A stretch of DNA of 64,000 bases. It comes from Vibrio navarrensis (GTDB lineage: Bacteria; Pseudomonadota; Gammaproteobacteria; Enterobacterales; Vibrionaceae). The stretch's first letter is position 1. Each line of letters begins with the position of its first letter. Location: contig NZ_CP065217.1 in NCBI RefSeq assembly GCF_015767675.1, positions 682,001 to 746,000 on the forward strand, given 5' to 3'. The notes beneath the pieces are model-generated. The model ran no database searches. It saw only the letters and a program-made list of their open reading frames with translations, and was not told where the DNA came from. A program made the translations under genes and the position numbers. This document shows, piece after piece, positions 9,274 to 19,321 of the stretch.

Positions 9274-9464
9274 ATCAGCGGATCTCCCATTCTGTTGGTT
9301 TTGGAACAGGGCAGGCATAAGCGATGTCGTAGGATGTTGTGCGGTTTTCATCTCATCAAAATGACTCGCATTTCTCGTGTTTACCCGCATTTGTTACTGC
9401 CGAGTTTATCGATAACGGTCTAATCTGCTGAGTAAATTCACTGTGTAGAGTAGAGGATAAAACG

Positions 9465-11156
9465 ATGAACATCTCCCATCTGTCGCTGTTGATTGGCTGC
9501 GCACTGGCGGCTGGAGCGCAGGCCGCGATGACTATTCAACCCGACCCGCAAAATGCCAATGGCTATTTGGTTTCGCGCGCAGAGTTGCAAGCGGCGGAAC
9601 AAGCCAAAACGGCCAATCCCATGTATGCGATTTGGTCGCAAGCCCTGCAAACACGCCCCAACTCCGTGGTCGAAGCGATAGAGCCGGGGGCCAGCAGCAA
9701 TCCAGAAAACGTGAAACGAGTCGAACGTGTTTTCCCGCAAAGTGAGTGGGATTTCTTAACCCAGATGGCGGCGCCGGAGTACACTTACACCCGTTTTTTG
9801 CGTGCCGTGGGTAAGTTTCCTGCTTTTTGTGGGGAGTACAATGATGGGCGAAACGCGGATGCGATTTGTAAACGGTCCATCGTGACCGCTTTTGCTCACT
9901 TCTCTCAAGAGACTGGTGGCCACATTGCCAAAGACAATGTTTCAGATAACCCTTTAGCTTTGGAAGAGTGGCAACAAGCGTTGGTGCATGTGCGTGAAAT
10001 GGGCTGGTCTGAAGGTCAAGCGGGTTACACGACAGGCTGTGGTCAAAACGATTGGCAGAATCAGCGCTGGCCGTGTGAAGCCGGTCAAGGCTATTTTGGT
10101 CGCGGCGCTAAGCAGCTCTCTTATCATTTCAATTACGGCGCATTTTCCGAAGTGATGTTTGACGGCGATGCGACGGTACTACTGAAAAATCCTGCGCTGG
10201 TGGCGGACTCTTGGCTCAATTTGGCCTCGGCAATCTGGTTTTTCTTAACCCCGCAGGCCCCAAAACCCGCTATGCTGCACGTGATTGATCGCACTTGGGT
10301 TCCGTCGCAGCGTGAAATTGATGCTGGGATTGGCTATGGCTTTGGCACCACCATCAATGTGATCAATGGCGGGATTGAGTGCGGCGAGCAGAACAAAAAC
10401 AAAGGCCAGCCAGTGAACCGTATTCGTTATTGGGAAGGATTGGCGGAGCATTATCAGATCCCGATTGAAGCTGATGAGAAAAACACCTGCTGGCAACAAA
10501 CGCCGTACGGCAGCCTCAATCTCAATGGTGCGACTGATGTGTTGTACACCAACTGGGATGGTAACTGGAAATATTATGCAGATCGCCCCGGAGGCTATTC
10601 GTTCGAGTGTGAGTTAGTCGGCTTTCAAACGGCGTACTCGGCTTTGGTGCCCGGAGACTACGAAAAATGCGTGAGTAATTTTTATGGCTCGCACGCCAGC
10701 TGGCCGCAAGTACGAGTGGTGGATAAACTCGATCCGGTCGACCCTGGAACTGATCCGGGCGGCAATGGTTGGGAAAGCGGTAAAGTTTACCTAGCGGGCG
10801 ATCTTGTGACTTACCAAGGCGCGACCTATAAAGCGAAATGGTGGACTCAAGGGGACGAACCAAGCAAAGGTGGCCCATGGGAGCTAGTGGCGGGAACACC
10901 ATCGGAGCCTACGCCAACACCAGATCCGGTTCCCACGCCGGATCCGACTCCAGATCCAACCCCAACACCGGACCCAATTCCCGATCCGACACCGATTCCA
11001 GACACGTTTGTGCAGTGGGAACCGGGAGCAAGCCAAGTGGCCAATGGTGACAAAGTGAGGTACAACGGAAAATGTTTTGTGGCCAAAAATGGCCCGGGCG
11101 TATGGGAAACCCCGACGCAGTCCAACTGGTTCTGGGATGAAATATCCTGTCAGTAA
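9465..11156 (+). CDS. Secreted GH19 chitinase with two C-terminal binding modules
   Basis: 563 residues. A Sec signal peptide (hydrophobic core [15 protein letters not shown], probable cleavage near residue 20) sends it out of the cytoplasm. The catalytic domain shows GH19 marks: [10 protein letters not shown] with the general-acid Glu, and [17 protein letters not shown], like the YYGRGPxQLxxxxNY block. After about residue 425 comes a CBM5/12-type module ([22 protein letters not shown]), then a Pro-Thr-Asp linker of about 35 residues, then a second aromatic-rich module ending at the C-terminus. It should cleave chitin outside the cell, a typical Vibrio trait. It stands alone, with a terminator just after it. 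Confidence 0.93.
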   Translation: MNISHLSLLIGCALAAGAQAAMTIQPDPQNANGYLVSRAELQAAEQAKTANPMYAIWSQALQTRPNSVVEAIEPGASSNPENVKRVERVFPQSEWDFLTQMAAPEYTYTRFLRAVGKFPAFCGEYNDGRNADAICKRSIVTAFAHFSQETGGHIAKDNVSDNPLALEEWQQALVHVREMGWSEGQAGYTTGCGQNDWQNQRWPCEAGQGYFGRGAKQLSYHFNYGAFSEVMFDGDATVLLKNPALVADSWLNLASAIWFFLTPQAPKPAMLHVIDRTWVPSQREIDAGIGYGFGTTINVINGGIECGEQNKNKGQPVNRIRYWEGLAEHYQIPIEADEKNTCWQQTPYGSLNLNGATDVLYTNWDGNWKYYADRPGGYSFECELVGFQTAYSALVPGDYEKCVSNFYGSHASWPQVRVVDKLDPVDPGTDPGGNGWESGKVYLAGDLVTYQGATYKAKWWTQGDEPSKGGPWELVAGTPSEPTPTPDPVPTPDPTPDPTPTPDPIPDPTPIPDTFVQWEPGASQVANGDKVRYNGKCFVAKNGPGVWETPTQSNWFWDEISCQ

Positions 11157-11169
11157 AAGAAGTTAGCCA

Positions 11170-11203
11170 AAGAGGCTCTGCATGCGCGGGGCCTCTCTTT
11201 TTT
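11170..11203 (+). terminator. Terminator after chitinase gene
   Basis: Stem AGAGGC (11171-11176) pairs with GCCTCT (11191-11196) and is followed by CTTTTTT, 14 nt after the chitinase stop. Confidence 0.7.
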
Positions 11204-11313
11204 ACTGGCTTTATCTGGAAACTTAGTTTGCACTTTCGCCTTCTATCTTTTATCCAAGGCTCAATTAAAATCCGCGCGTAATTTTTATCAACATTTTTGA
11301 AAGGTAAGTGCCG

Positions 11314-11907
11314 ATGTCTACTAAACTGGCTAACCCAGCGCCACTCGGTTTGATGGGTTTTGGTATGACCACCATCCTGCTGAACATCCATAACGCAGGT
11401 TTTTTCCCAATCGACTCTATGATTCTGGCAATGGGCATCTTTTACGGTGGTCTGAGCCAGGTGATCGTCGGCATCATGTGCTTTAAACGTGGCGACACGT
11501 TTGGTACGACTGCCTTCACCTCTTACGGTCTTTTCTGGCTAACTTTAGTCGGTTTGATCGTGATGCCAAAAATGGGTCTGCCAGCCAGCCCAGCACCATT
11601 CATGGGGTGGTACTTGGCGCTATGGGGGATTTTCACTGGTTTCATGTTCATCGGTTCTCTGTGCTACCCAACGGCGAAGCAAGTGGTATTCGGCTCACTG
11701 ACTATCCTGTTTGCGCTATTGGCTGCACGTGATTTCACCGGCAGCGAACTGATCGGCACCATCGCTGGTTTCGAAGGTATTTTCTGTGGCGCAAGTGCGG
11801 TTTACTTTGCGATGGCGCAAGTGCTGAACAACGAATACGGCCGCACTATTCTGCCAATCGGTGAGAAGAAAGCACCAGCAGTGAAAGCGCAAGAGCTTGC
11901 TGCTTAA
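11314..11907 (+). CDS. Acetate/succinate-type transporter (GPR1/FUN34/YaaH family)
   Basis: 197 residues, inner membrane. The ATG at 11314 is preferred over a GTG at 11308 because AAGG at 11301-11304 lies 9 nt upstream. The N-terminal NPAPLGLMGFGMTTILLN is the family signature (NPAPLGLxGF), and six hydrophobic segments follow, as in SatP and its yeast relatives that move acetate or succinate with protons. The polar lysine-rich tail ends the protein. The gene is monocistronic and closes with a strong hairpin shared with the convergent symporter gene. Confidence 0.88.
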   Translation: MSTKLANPAPLGLMGFGMTTILLNIHNAGFFPIDSMILAMGIFYGGLSQVIVGIMCFKRGDTFGTTAFTSYGLFWLTLVGLIVMPKMGLPASPAPFMGWYLALWGIFTGFMFIGSLCYPTAKQVVFGSLTILFALLAARDFTGSELIGTIAGFEGIFCGASAVYFAMAQVLNNEYGRTILPIGEKKAPAVKAQELAA

Positions 11908-11930
11908 GCTGAAAATTTTGGGAACAGTTA

Positions 11931-11962
11931 AAAGGGGTTAGCCAGTGGCTAACCCCTTTTTT
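11931..11962. terminator. Bidirectional terminator
   Basis: A stem of 13 bp, AAAGGGGTTAGCC (11931-11943) with GGCTAACCCCTTT, has a 3-nt loop and T-runs on both strands. It serves the transporter gene on + and the symporter gene on -. Confidence 0.85.
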
Positions 11963-12027
11963 AGTACCCCTTAGGGAATACTGCTTTTTATTATTGTGTG
12001 ATGTTGTGTGTTGCACTTCCGTAGAAG

Positions 12028-13569
12028 TTAGAGTGAAGGCTGCTCTACAGCGCGGGTGGTTTTCTCATCCGCTTGTGGTGCTTGACCAGTTTTACGCTTG
12101 TACTTCTCTTCCCAGTAAGTCGCACCTGTAATGCCGAGTTTGACCGGGTTAAAGATAAACTCTGTCACGCCTTGCTTTTGTTGTTCTTCATAGTCTTGCA
12201 GCGCTTTGAGAGCGGGTTTAGACATGAAGAAGATGATCAGAATACCAACAATGTTGAGCCATGCCATTAGGCCTACACCGACGTCACCCATTGCCCAAGC
12301 TAAGTCTGCGGTTTTCACCGTGCCGTAGAACACCACAGAGATCAATACCACTTTCAGAACAAACATCAGGCCATCGACTTTAAAGGTGCGACGGATGTAA
12401 GCGATGTTGGTTTCAGCGATGTAGTAGTAAGCCAAAATAGTAGTAAAGGCAAAGAAGAACAGTGCAATGGCGATAAATGGTTTACCGACGCCAGGTAGCG
12501 CGCTTTCAATCGCCATCTGCGTATAGACAGGGCTGTTGGCAGCGATGTCTGCGGCAATGTTTTGTACCAAGAAACCTTCTGCACCGTGTACGTTGTACGC
12601 ACCAGTAATCAGGATCATAAACGCGGTTGCCGAACACACTAGCAGTGTATCAATGTAGATAGAGAAAGATTGCACCAGACCTTGCTGCGCAGGGTGCTCA
12701 ACACTGGCCGCAGCGGCTGCGTGAGGGCCCGTACCTTGGCCAGCTTCGTTCGAGTAAACACCACGTTTTACCCCCCAGCCAATGGCCGCACCAATACCAG
12801 CCATTGGTGTGAACGCATCACCGACGATCATGGCAACAATACGTGGTACTTCACCTATGTTGAGTAGGATAATGACGAATGCTGTGATGACGTACGCCAA
12901 TGCCATGAAAGGCACCACCACCTGAGTAAAGCTGGCAATACGTTTTACCCCACCGAAGATAATGAAAGCGAGGATGACTGAAATAACCGTACCAGTGAAA
13001 ATTTTCGCAAAACTGAAGGTACCGATAGCGGTGTCAATCATATCACCTGAACCAAATGCCGCTTCAACCGCATTGCCGATGCTGTTGGACTGCACGCCCG
13101 GTAGCAGCACACCACAGGCAAAAATGGTCGAGATAGCGAAAACCCACGCATACCACTTCTGTCCCATGGCTTTTTCAATGTAGTAAGCTGGACCACCGCG
13201 GAACTCGCCGTTGTCTTCTTCTTTGTAGATTTGTGCCAAAGTGGATTCTGCATACGCGGTTGCCGCGCCGAAAAACGCCACGACCCACATCCAGAAGACC
13301 GCACCCGGGCCACCGAAGCCGATGGCGGCAGCAACGCCGGCAATGTTACCTGTACCCACACGACCAGACAGTGAAACGGCGAGTGCTTGGAAAGAAGAGA
13401 TACCTTTGGTGGAACTTTTGCCAGAAAGAAGCAAACGCCACATTTCAAAGAAATGACGAACTTGCACAAAGCGCGTCATGATGGAGTAGAACAGACCTGC
13501 GCCCAAGCACAGATAAATGAGTGCTGGGCTCCAAATTATTCCATTCAGAAAATCAACGAATGACTGCAT
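12028..13569 (-). CDS. Sodium:alanine/glycine symporter (AGCS family)
   Basis: 513 residues, with about eleven hydrophobic segments. Family marks are SLSGRVGTGNIAGVAAAIGFGGPGA near residues 67-92 and the GWGVKRGVYSNEAGQGTGPHAAAAA block, which are shared by AGCS carriers (AlsT/DagA) taking up alanine or glycine with Na+. The polar C-terminal tail of about 70 residues is cytoplasmic. A D-amino acid dehydrogenase gene lies upstream in the same orientation, so a role in alanine use fits, although 294 nt separate them and each may have its own promoter. I found no glycine riboswitch in that gap. Confidence 0.92.
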   Translation of the reverse strand: MQSFVDFLNGIIWSPALIYLCLGAGLFYSIMTRFVQVRHFFEMWRLLLSGKSSTKGISSFQALAVSLSGRVGTGNIAGVAAAIGFGGPGAVFWMWVVAFFGAATAYAESTLAQIYKEEDNGEFRGGPAYYIEKAMGQKWYAWVFAISTIFACGVLLPGVQSNSIGNAVEAAFGSGDMIDTAIGTFSFAKIFTGTVISVILAFIIFGGVKRIASFTQVVVPFMALAYVITAFVIILLNIGEVPRIVAMIVGDAFTPMAGIGAAIGWGVKRGVYSNEAGQGTGPHAAAAASVEHPAQQGLVQSFSIYIDTLLVCSATAFMILITGAYNVHGAEGFLVQNIAADIAANSPVYTQMAIESALPGVGKPFIAIALFFFAFTTILAYYYIAETNIAYIRRTFKVDGLMFVLKVVLISVVFYGTVKTADLAWAMGDVGVGLMAWLNIVGILIIFFMSKPALKALQDYEEQQKQGVTEFIFNPVKLGITGATYWEEKYKRKTGQAPQADEKTTRAVEQPSL

Positions 13570-13863
13570 GAGTATTTTCCCTGTTGTGTGTTTGTAGTGT
13601 TTGTTTTGAGTGTTTTCTGCTCGGTATATTAATCTTTTTGTAACTCAAATGTTAACCAAAATATCTACAAACTGTCAGGTTCGTGATTGTGAACACAAAA
13701 TGCTAACAAGATGTTAAAAATAGGTCGGGTTTGCCGAAATTGATAAAAGGGAAGAGGTTTTAATAGATATTGCGGATAAATGCAGAATAATGCATTGGAG
13801 TGACCGTCAGATCAGGCGTCTGAGTGTCACTGCAATTAGTCAGGATGTTAGAGTGATCTGCTG
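13570..13863. other. Intergenic region upstream of the AGCS symporter
   Basis: 294 nt without a gene. It is AT-rich and should contain the symporter promoter. An imperfect inverted repeat around 13799-13832 (GAGTGAC...GTCACT, with an inner CAGA/TCTG) could end the dadA transcript. No riboswitch core was recognised. Confidence 0.5.
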
Positions 13864-15117
13864 TTAACTGGCGTAACGGAAGTAATCTAAGCCAGAAATG
13901 GGCTTTTGCTGTGCGTCGCTAATCACTTGCGCCAGCAGGTGTCCAGAGCCGCACGCCATGGTCCAGCCAAGTGTTCCGTGTCCGGTATTGGTGTAAAGGT
14001 TTTCTATCGGTGTGCGGCCAATCAGTGGCGTACCATCAGGCGTCATTGGGCGAAAGCCCGTCCAAAATTCGGCTTTAGTAAAATCACCGCAGTGTGGGAA
14101 GAGATCTTTCATCACCATCGCAATCGTTGCTTTGCGCTTTTCAGGAATGGCGGGATCAAATCCAGCCAACTCTGCCGTACCCGCGACGCGGATTCTGTCG
14201 TCAAAGCGCGTCAGCGCCACTTTATAGGTTTCGTCCATCACAGTAGATACAGGGGCTTGCTGCGCATCGCTGATTGGCACCGTCAGCGAGTAGCCTTTGA
14301 CCGGATAAACCGGAATGTCGATGCCTACGGTCGCCAAAAGCGAGGTGGAGTAACTGCCCATGGCTACCACGTACACGTCGGCTTGCAAATCGCCTTGGTC
14401 AGTGGTGACGGCGACCACCTGATTGCCTTCAGTTTTCAGCGCTTGAATTTGCGTGTTGAAAGAGAACGTCACCCCGTGGGCTTTCGCCAGTTCCGTCATT
14501 TGTTGGCAAAAGAGATAGCAATCGCCCGTTTCGTCATCAGGCAGGTATAAACCGCCAGTCAGCTTGTCACTCACTGCGGCAAGCCCGGGCTCTTGCTTGA
14601 TGCACTGTTCTACGCTCATACGTTGAAAGCGAGTGCCACTTTGTTCAAGCAGTGCAATGTCCTTTTCTATCGCTTTGAGCTGTTTTTGATTGCGAAAGAC
14701 TTGCAGCGTGCCTTGCTGACGGCCTTGATACTCAATGTGGTGTTCTTGACGCAGCGCACTCAGGCACTCTCTGCTGTGATTGGCGATGCCGAGCATACGC
14801 GCTTTGTTGATTTGGTAGCGGCTGAGCTGGCAGTTGCTTAGCATTTGCGTCGCCCACTTGAACAGTTGCGGATCGAGCGATGGCTTAATTTTTAGTGGCG
14901 CGTGTTCTTCCAGCAGCCAACGGATGGCTTTTTGCGGAATGCCCGGCGCGGCCCAAGGTGAGGAGTAGCCATAGGAAATTTGTCCGGCATTAGCAAAGCT
15001 GGTCTCTTCACCGCTGCGTGACTGCCTATCAACCACGGTCACTTGATAGCCTGCTTTTTGCAGGTACCATGCACTCATTAAACCCACGATACCGCTGCCT
15101 AATACCACTGCTTTCAT
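13864..15117 (-). CDS. dadA: D-amino acid dehydrogenase small subunit
   Basis: 417 residues. I set the start at 15117, where GAGGAG lies 6 nt upstream, rather than at the upstream Met at 15174. MKAVVLGSGIVGLMSAWYL is the N-terminal FAD-binding GxGxxG motif. Later GFRPMTPDGTPLIGRT and TGHGTLGWTMACGSGHLLA are the conserved C-terminal FAD contacts of DadA. The enzyme oxidises D-alanine and other D-amino acids to keto acids at the inner membrane, passing electrons to the respiratory chain. A divergent LysR-type gene starts 100 nt away and is the likely regulator; the alanine-type symporter lies downstream. Confidence 0.93.
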   Translation of the reverse strand: MKAVVLGSGIVGLMSAWYLQKAGYQVTVVDRQSRSGEETSFANAGQISYGYSSPWAAPGIPQKAIRWLLEEHAPLKIKPSLDPQLFKWATQMLSNCQLSRYQINKARMLGIANHSRECLSALRQEHHIEYQGRQQGTLQVFRNQKQLKAIEKDIALLEQSGTRFQRMSVEQCIKQEPGLAAVSDKLTGGLYLPDDETGDCYLFCQQMTELAKAHGVTFSFNTQIQALKTEGNQVVAVTTDQGDLQADVYVVAMGSYSTSLLATVGIDIPVYPVKGYSLTVPISDAQQAPVSTVMDETYKVALTRFDDRIRVAGTAELAGFDPAIPEKRKATIAMVMKDLFPHCGDFTKAEFWTGFRPMTPDGTPLIGRTPIENLYTNTGHGTLGWTMACGSGHLLAQVISDAQQKPISGLDYFRYAS

Positions 15118-15217
15118 CGACGCTCTCCTCGTTAGAAACAGCGTGAGTTTCCATTGTTTACAAGCCAGTAACAATCGATATAAATTAATCGCAGCTTATA
15201 GAAAAACTAAACGCAGA

Positions 15218-16129
15218 ATGACGACATTAATCAAAAGTAGCCACCTTGCCGCACTCTACACCTTTGTCGAAGTGGGAAAACATACCAGCCTGACAGCGGC
15301 TGCCAAACAGTTATGCTTAACCACTGGGGCGGTGAGTCAGCAACTTCTCCAGTTGGAACAGCAACTTGGTTTTAGTTTATTTGAACGGCACTCGCGTGGT
15401 ATTCGCTTCACCGACAAAGGCCGGCAACTGCATCAGTGTGCCAGTGTGCACTTAGGTGAAATCGAGGCGGAAGTGGGGCGTTTGCGTCAAGAGCAGGGGC
15501 GAGCGCAAGAAGTGCGCCTCAAGTTGACGCCGTCATTTGCTTTCAAATGGTTAGTGCCAAAGCTGGACAGTTTTCATCAGCAATATCCGGAAATTCAGAT
15601 CCAAATTTTCGCCGAAGGGGCGCTGGTTAACAGTGACACCCGAGATTTTGATCTGGCGATCGATTACCGCCCTCATCCCTATCGTCACCCTAATGCCGAA
15701 TTGCTGTTGGATGAGTCTTTGTTGCCGGTGATGAGTGGCAAATATTTGCACGCTCACCCTTGGCTGAGCAAGACCAATTACACCCAACAAGAGTGGGCCA
15801 GCGTGGTGCTGCTGCATGATGCCATGCCGTGGGAAAAAGCGGCCCGCGATTTTGAATGGCTCAGTTGGGTGGCCGATCGGCGTTTGGATCTACCGACCGA
15901 TCGTGGCCATTTCTTTAACCGTACCGATATGGCGATGTCGGCGGCTGAGGCGGGCGTTGGCATTGCCATGGCACGCATGGCGCTGATTGACAACGAACTG
16001 GAGAGCGGTCGTTTGGTCTCTCCCTTTCAGCCGATCAAAGCCAACGCGGGTTACTACTTGATCCGCAATAGCGAGAACGACAGCACGGCGTCGTTTATCG
16101 CGTGGCTCAAACGGCAAATTCATAATTGA
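15218..16129 (+). CDS. LysR-family regulator divergent from dadA
   Basis: 303 residues from the ATG at 15218; an upstream in-frame Met at 15143 would overlap the dadA promoter region. The N-terminal winged HTH is clear (LAALYTFVEVGKHTSLTAAA, then TTGAVSQQLLQLEQQLGFSLFERH), followed by the LysR substrate-binding domain from about residue 90. The effector domain most resembles GcvA/AmpR-type members by eye (FNRTDMAMSAAEAGVGIAMAR). Its divergence from dadA suggests that it controls D-amino acid catabolism in response to an amino acid. That is inference from position. Confidence 0.9.
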   Translation: MTTLIKSSHLAALYTFVEVGKHTSLTAAAKQLCLTTGAVSQQLLQLEQQLGFSLFERHSRGIRFTDKGRQLHQCASVHLGEIEAEVGRLRQEQGRAQEVRLKLTPSFAFKWLVPKLDSFHQQYPEIQIQIFAEGALVNSDTRDFDLAIDYRPHPYRHPNAELLLDESLLPVMSGKYLHAHPWLSKTNYTQQEWASVVLLHDAMPWEKAARDFEWLSWVADRRLDLPTDRGHFFNRTDMAMSAAEAGVGIAMARMALIDNELESGRLVSPFQPIKANAGYYLIRNSENDSTASFIAWLKRQIHN

Positions 16130-16216
16130 GTTGAAACTCAATAAGGGGCATCTACACTTAGTCTGACAGCGAAAGTGCGTATCCGCGCTTTTCGTTTGAC
16201 ACAACGAGGCAGCAAA

Positions 16217-17194
16217 ATGAAGTCAGATAAAGGCCGATGCCGCTATCAAAATCCTGATGGCTGGTGCTGCGATCAACCCAGTGGTGAGTCGAGCCTCTGT
16301 TATTGGCACGATCCCGAGATAGATAAAAGCAACGACGATGTAAAATCTCAGGTTGAGCAATGGGCAGCAGAAGGTAAACCTTTAGACGGATTTCAGTTGG
16401 CAAAAACAAATTTGGCGGATCTTAATTTGGTCAATCGTGGCAGCAAAGTGGGTTACCAGTGCCGTGAGGCCGATTTTTACCGTGCCGATCTCAGTGATGC
16501 GCATTTTTTTGGCTTAGATCTGCGCGGCTCGTCGTTGATGAAGTGCAAACTGGTCAGCGCCAATTTGCATTGCGCGCGGCTAGAAGGGTGCAATCTACTC
16601 GGTGCGGATCTTTCGCGAGCACGGCTGGAAAACATCGATTGGGGCAGCGAGCTCAAGCAGGAGCGTCAAGCTCGGGAAGCCAAGCAAAAGGGCGATCTGC
16701 ACAAAGCCGAATCGCTTTGGCAGGAAGTGGAAGAGGTGTGCCGTGGCATTCGTAAGCAGTGTGAAAAGCAGGGCTTATTTGAAACGGCTGGGATGTTTTT
16801 CAAAAAAGAGATGCGTTTTCGCCGCTATCAAATGCCGAAAATGAGCATGCAACGTGTTCTTTCCAAGCTGGTGGATATTTTTTGTGGTTACGGTGAAGAT
16901 CCTTTGCGTGTGGTGCTGTTTTCTATCTTCCTCATTTTGGCTTGCGCCAGCGCTTATTTCTTTCTCGATACCACTTCTGCCAACCCGATTTACGCCGACA
17001 TGACGGGCTGGAAGTTCTATCTGTTTGAGTTTTTGAACGCGGTCTATTTTAGTGTCGTGACCTTCACCACTCTCGGTTATGGCGATATTTCACCAGTTGG
17101 AATGGCGCGCTTTATCGCGGCCCTCGAAGCCTTCCTCGGCAGCTTCACCATGGCGCTGTTTGTGGTGGTATTTGTCAAAAAGATGACCCGATAA
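16217..17194 (+). CDS. Pentapeptide-repeat protein fused to a two-TM ion channel
   Basis: 325 residues from the ATG at 16217, which is preceded by GAGGCAG; an upstream ATG at 16175 lacks this. The N-terminus has a Cys/Trp-rich segment (CRYQNPDGWCC). Residues about 60-140 contain pentapeptide-type A(D/N)LXX repeats (TNLADLNL, ADLSDAHFFGLDLRGSSL, ANLHCARLEGCNLLGADLSRARL). A charged helix follows. The C-terminal third has two hydrophobic segments flanking TFTTLGYGDISP, a potassium-channel selectivity filter. It should be an inner-membrane K+-type channel with a cytosolic beta-helix. It is convergent with dedA. Confidence 0.85.
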   Translation: MKSDKGRCRYQNPDGWCCDQPSGESSLCYWHDPEIDKSNDDVKSQVEQWAAEGKPLDGFQLAKTNLADLNLVNRGSKVGYQCREADFYRADLSDAHFFGLDLRGSSLMKCKLVSANLHCARLEGCNLLGADLSRARLENIDWGSELKQERQAREAKQKGDLHKAESLWQEVEEVCRGIRKQCEKQGLFETAGMFFKKEMRFRRYQMPKMSMQRVLSKLVDIFCGYGEDPLRVVLFSIFLILACASAYFFLDTTSANPIYADMTGWKFYLFEFLNAVYFSVVTFTTLGYGDISPVGMARFIAALEAFLGSFTMALFVVVFVKKMTR

Positions 17195-17213
17195 CCGGCG
17201 TGCGGATGATCTT

Positions 17214-17786
17214 TTAGACATTACGGCGCTTTTTGAGTAAGGCGTAGAGCATGAAAGCAAACAGCACCGCGGTGGCAAACCAGACGATGAGGCGATGGCC
17301 TGCATAGAACTGGCTTATTTGCGTTAAATGCTCAAAGGCATAATGGGTGATAAGGCCAAACACAGTCACCCAAATGGTGGTGGCGAGTAAGTTGCCCAGT
17401 AAGAACTCCTTGAGTGGCATTTTTGCGACGCCACACGCTAACGGCATAAACTGCTTCATCCCTTCGATAAAACGACTAACTACCAAACAGGCCGGACCGT
17501 ATTTTTGAATGGCATTTTGCAGTTTGCGAAACTTGTTGCCTGAGATGTAGCCTTTCTTATCCAACCACTCTTCAAAATAGTAGCCAAGCAGGTAGCCCAG
17601 AGTATTACCAGTAAAGCAGCTGAGCCAAGAAACCAACATCACCGCCGGAAAGCTCATCACTTGCTGCGCAGAGAGGATCGAGGCAGCAATCATCAAGGAT
17701 TGTCCGGGCATCGGCACGCCAATGCCTTCAAGAAAAATACTGACGATCAAGGCAAGATAGCCGTACTGTTCCAGAAGGGGTTGCAT
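17214..17786 (-). CDS. DedA-family membrane protein
   Basis: 190 residues from the ATG at 17786 (MQPLLEQYGYLALIVSIFLEGIG); an upstream in-frame Met at 17876 would add a non-conserved 30-residue extension. Family marks are FLEGIGVPMPGQ, GNTLGYLLGYYFEEW and SRFIEGMKQFMPLACGVAKM. DedA/SNARE-associated proteins act in the inner membrane, several of them as lipid-carrier flippases or in keeping the proton motive force. It is convergent with the channel gene 19 nt away. Confidence 0.9.
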   Translation of the reverse strand: MQPLLEQYGYLALIVSIFLEGIGVPMPGQSLMIAASILSAQQVMSFPAVMLVSWLSCFTGNTLGYLLGYYFEEWLDKKGYISGNKFRKLQNAIQKYGPACLVVSRFIEGMKQFMPLACGVAKMPLKEFLLGNLLATTIWVTVFGLITHYAFEHLTQISQFYAGHRLIVWFATAVLFAFMLYALLKKRRNV

Positions 17787-18030
17787 GACAAGAAGCAGTT
17801 GATTGAGCTGTTGCAAGTTGGATATCCGCTTGGAGAAACGCTGATCTTTAATAGCGCTGTTCGAGTAAAGAATCAACGCTTACGGCATCGGCAAGCTGGA
17901 AATTGACATAACCCTGATAGAAATGGTTCGCCAAGTTAGGTGTGACAAGTATTGAGATCATCGTAGGCCAAAAGCGTTGGGAACCCTATGGTTCAATTGC
18001 TTTTGGAACATGGCAAACCAAATGCTGAGT

Positions 18031-18064
18031 AAAAGTAACCCGACTTAGTGTCGGGTTGCTTTTA
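18031..18064. terminator. Strong bidirectional terminator hairpin
   Basis: AAAAGTAACCCGAC (18031-18044) pairs with GTCGGGTTGCTTTT (18050-18063) around a 5-nt loop, with T-runs on both strands. It lies downstream of the threonylcarbamoyl-AMP synthase gene on the minus strand. The remaining 17787-18030 stretch holds the dedA promoter region and no gene that I can see. Confidence 0.75.
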
Positions 18065-18085
18065 TATAACTTTTCTTATGTAAAA

Positions 18086-19048
18086 TCAGAGCTTTGATTG
18101 CGCTCGATTCAGTCGATCATGCACCGCTGACCAGCTTTCGTCCATCGGTGGTCTTTCTACCCAAATTTCCTCGCAGCCCCACTTGTCTGCCTCATCAAGT
18201 GTGCGGTAGAGCGCGTGAGCGTAGTCTGCTACCGATCCCGGCATTTGTTTCGCTTTGATATTGGCGTGATTCTCAAATGGCGAATAGTGCAAATAGGCGA
18301 TCTTGTCATTGGCTAAGTGAATCAGTTCGCTCGCATCAACCAAACGTACCCGCGTATTTGGCTGGTAGTGGCTGGTTACGTTACCAGGTACGGCAACCGT
18401 GTGGTTCACTGGTGAACTCACCTCTTCGCCTAACGTGGCCGATAGCTGCGCGGCGGAGATTGGCCCGGCTCGCAAAATGCGAAATGGCTTTTCGGTCAGA
18501 TCGACAATCGTAGATTCAAGGCCGTGAGCACAGTCACCGCCATCGAGGACAGCGGCAATTTTGCCGCCCAGCGAGTTGATGACGTGCTGCGCAGAGGTTG
18601 GGCTGAGCTTTTTATAAGGGTTGGCCGAAGGCGCTGCGACGGCCATTCCCGACGATTGCAGCAAGGTGGCAAACACCTGATGGGCAGGCATTCGGATACC
18701 AATGGTTTCTAAGCCTCCCGTCACCACTGGAGTCACGTGAGCGGCTTTTTTCAGCAGCAGAGTTAGTGGACCGGGCCAGTAAGCTTGTGCGAGTACATAA
18801 GCTTCTTCAGGGATCTCGACAGCCCAATCCGTCAATTGTTCAACTTGGCCAATATGCACGATCAACGGGTGATCAGCCGGTCTTCCTTTCGCGGCAAAAA
18901 TCTTCTTAACGGCTTCTGGGTTGGTGGCATCCGCCGCCAGACCATAAACCGTTTCAGTCGGGATTGCGACCAGCTCACCTTGAGCAAGCAGCTCTTTAGC
19001 CTGGTCGATCTCTTTTTGCTCAGCGGCAGAAAGATAAAGCGTGTTCAA
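18086..19048 (-). CDS. L-threonylcarbamoyladenylate synthase (Sua5-type, 320 aa)
   Basis: The enzyme makes threonylcarbamoyl-AMP from threonine, bicarbonate and ATP, the first step of t6A formation in ANN-decoding tRNAs. The YrdC domain fills residues about 10-200: IPTETVYGLAADATN, KIFAAKGRPADHPLIVHI, LTLLLKK, IGIRMPAH, AAPSANPYKKLSPTSA. At 320 residues it is the long Sua5 form with an extra C-terminal domain rather than the roughly 190-residue TsaC. Vibrios usually also carry a short TsaC elsewhere, so the two may overlap in function (inference). Confidence 0.92.
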   Translation of the reverse strand: MNTLYLSAAEQKEIDQAKELLAQGELVAIPTETVYGLAADATNPEAVKKIFAAKGRPADHPLIVHIGQVEQLTDWAVEIPEEAYVLAQAYWPGPLTLLLKKAAHVTPVVTGGLETIGIRMPAHQVFATLLQSSGMAVAAPSANPYKKLSPTSAQHVINSLGGKIAAVLDGGDCAHGLESTIVDLTEKPFRILRAGPISAAQLSATLGEEVSSPVNHTVAVPGNVTSHYQPNTRVRLVDASELIHLANDKIAYLHYSPFENHANIKAKQMPGSVADYAHALYRTLDEADKWGCEEIWVERPPMDESWSAVHDRLNRAQSKL

Positions 19049-19321
19049 TGTGACTTCCTCTGGGGCGGCCTAATACGAAGGCCCGATAACAATCTTACCC
19101 AACACCATGGCGTTTGCCAGAAGGCGCGGTTTAAAACAAAGGCGACATTATACTCAACTGCTAACAAGATGCGAGAGCAATGCCAATGCATCGGTGACCG
19201 AAAATAACTGGCATCAAATATGCTTGAAAATTAGACAAAGGACTCAGTCTGTTCCATCGACTAAGCGGCGAAAATCTGGCAACACTATTTCGTCGTTGAG
19301 CAAATTAAAAAGGAGATGACA

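Noticed and set aside
10905..11005. Tandem repeat resembling a short CRISPR-like array
   Set aside because: It is the Pro-Thr-Asp linker of the chitinase, in frame and without spacer structure. No CRISPR array was seen anywhere.
13570..13863. Glycine riboswitch before the AGCS symporter
   Set aside because: Known for such genes in Vibrio, but the conserved core was not found in this gap.
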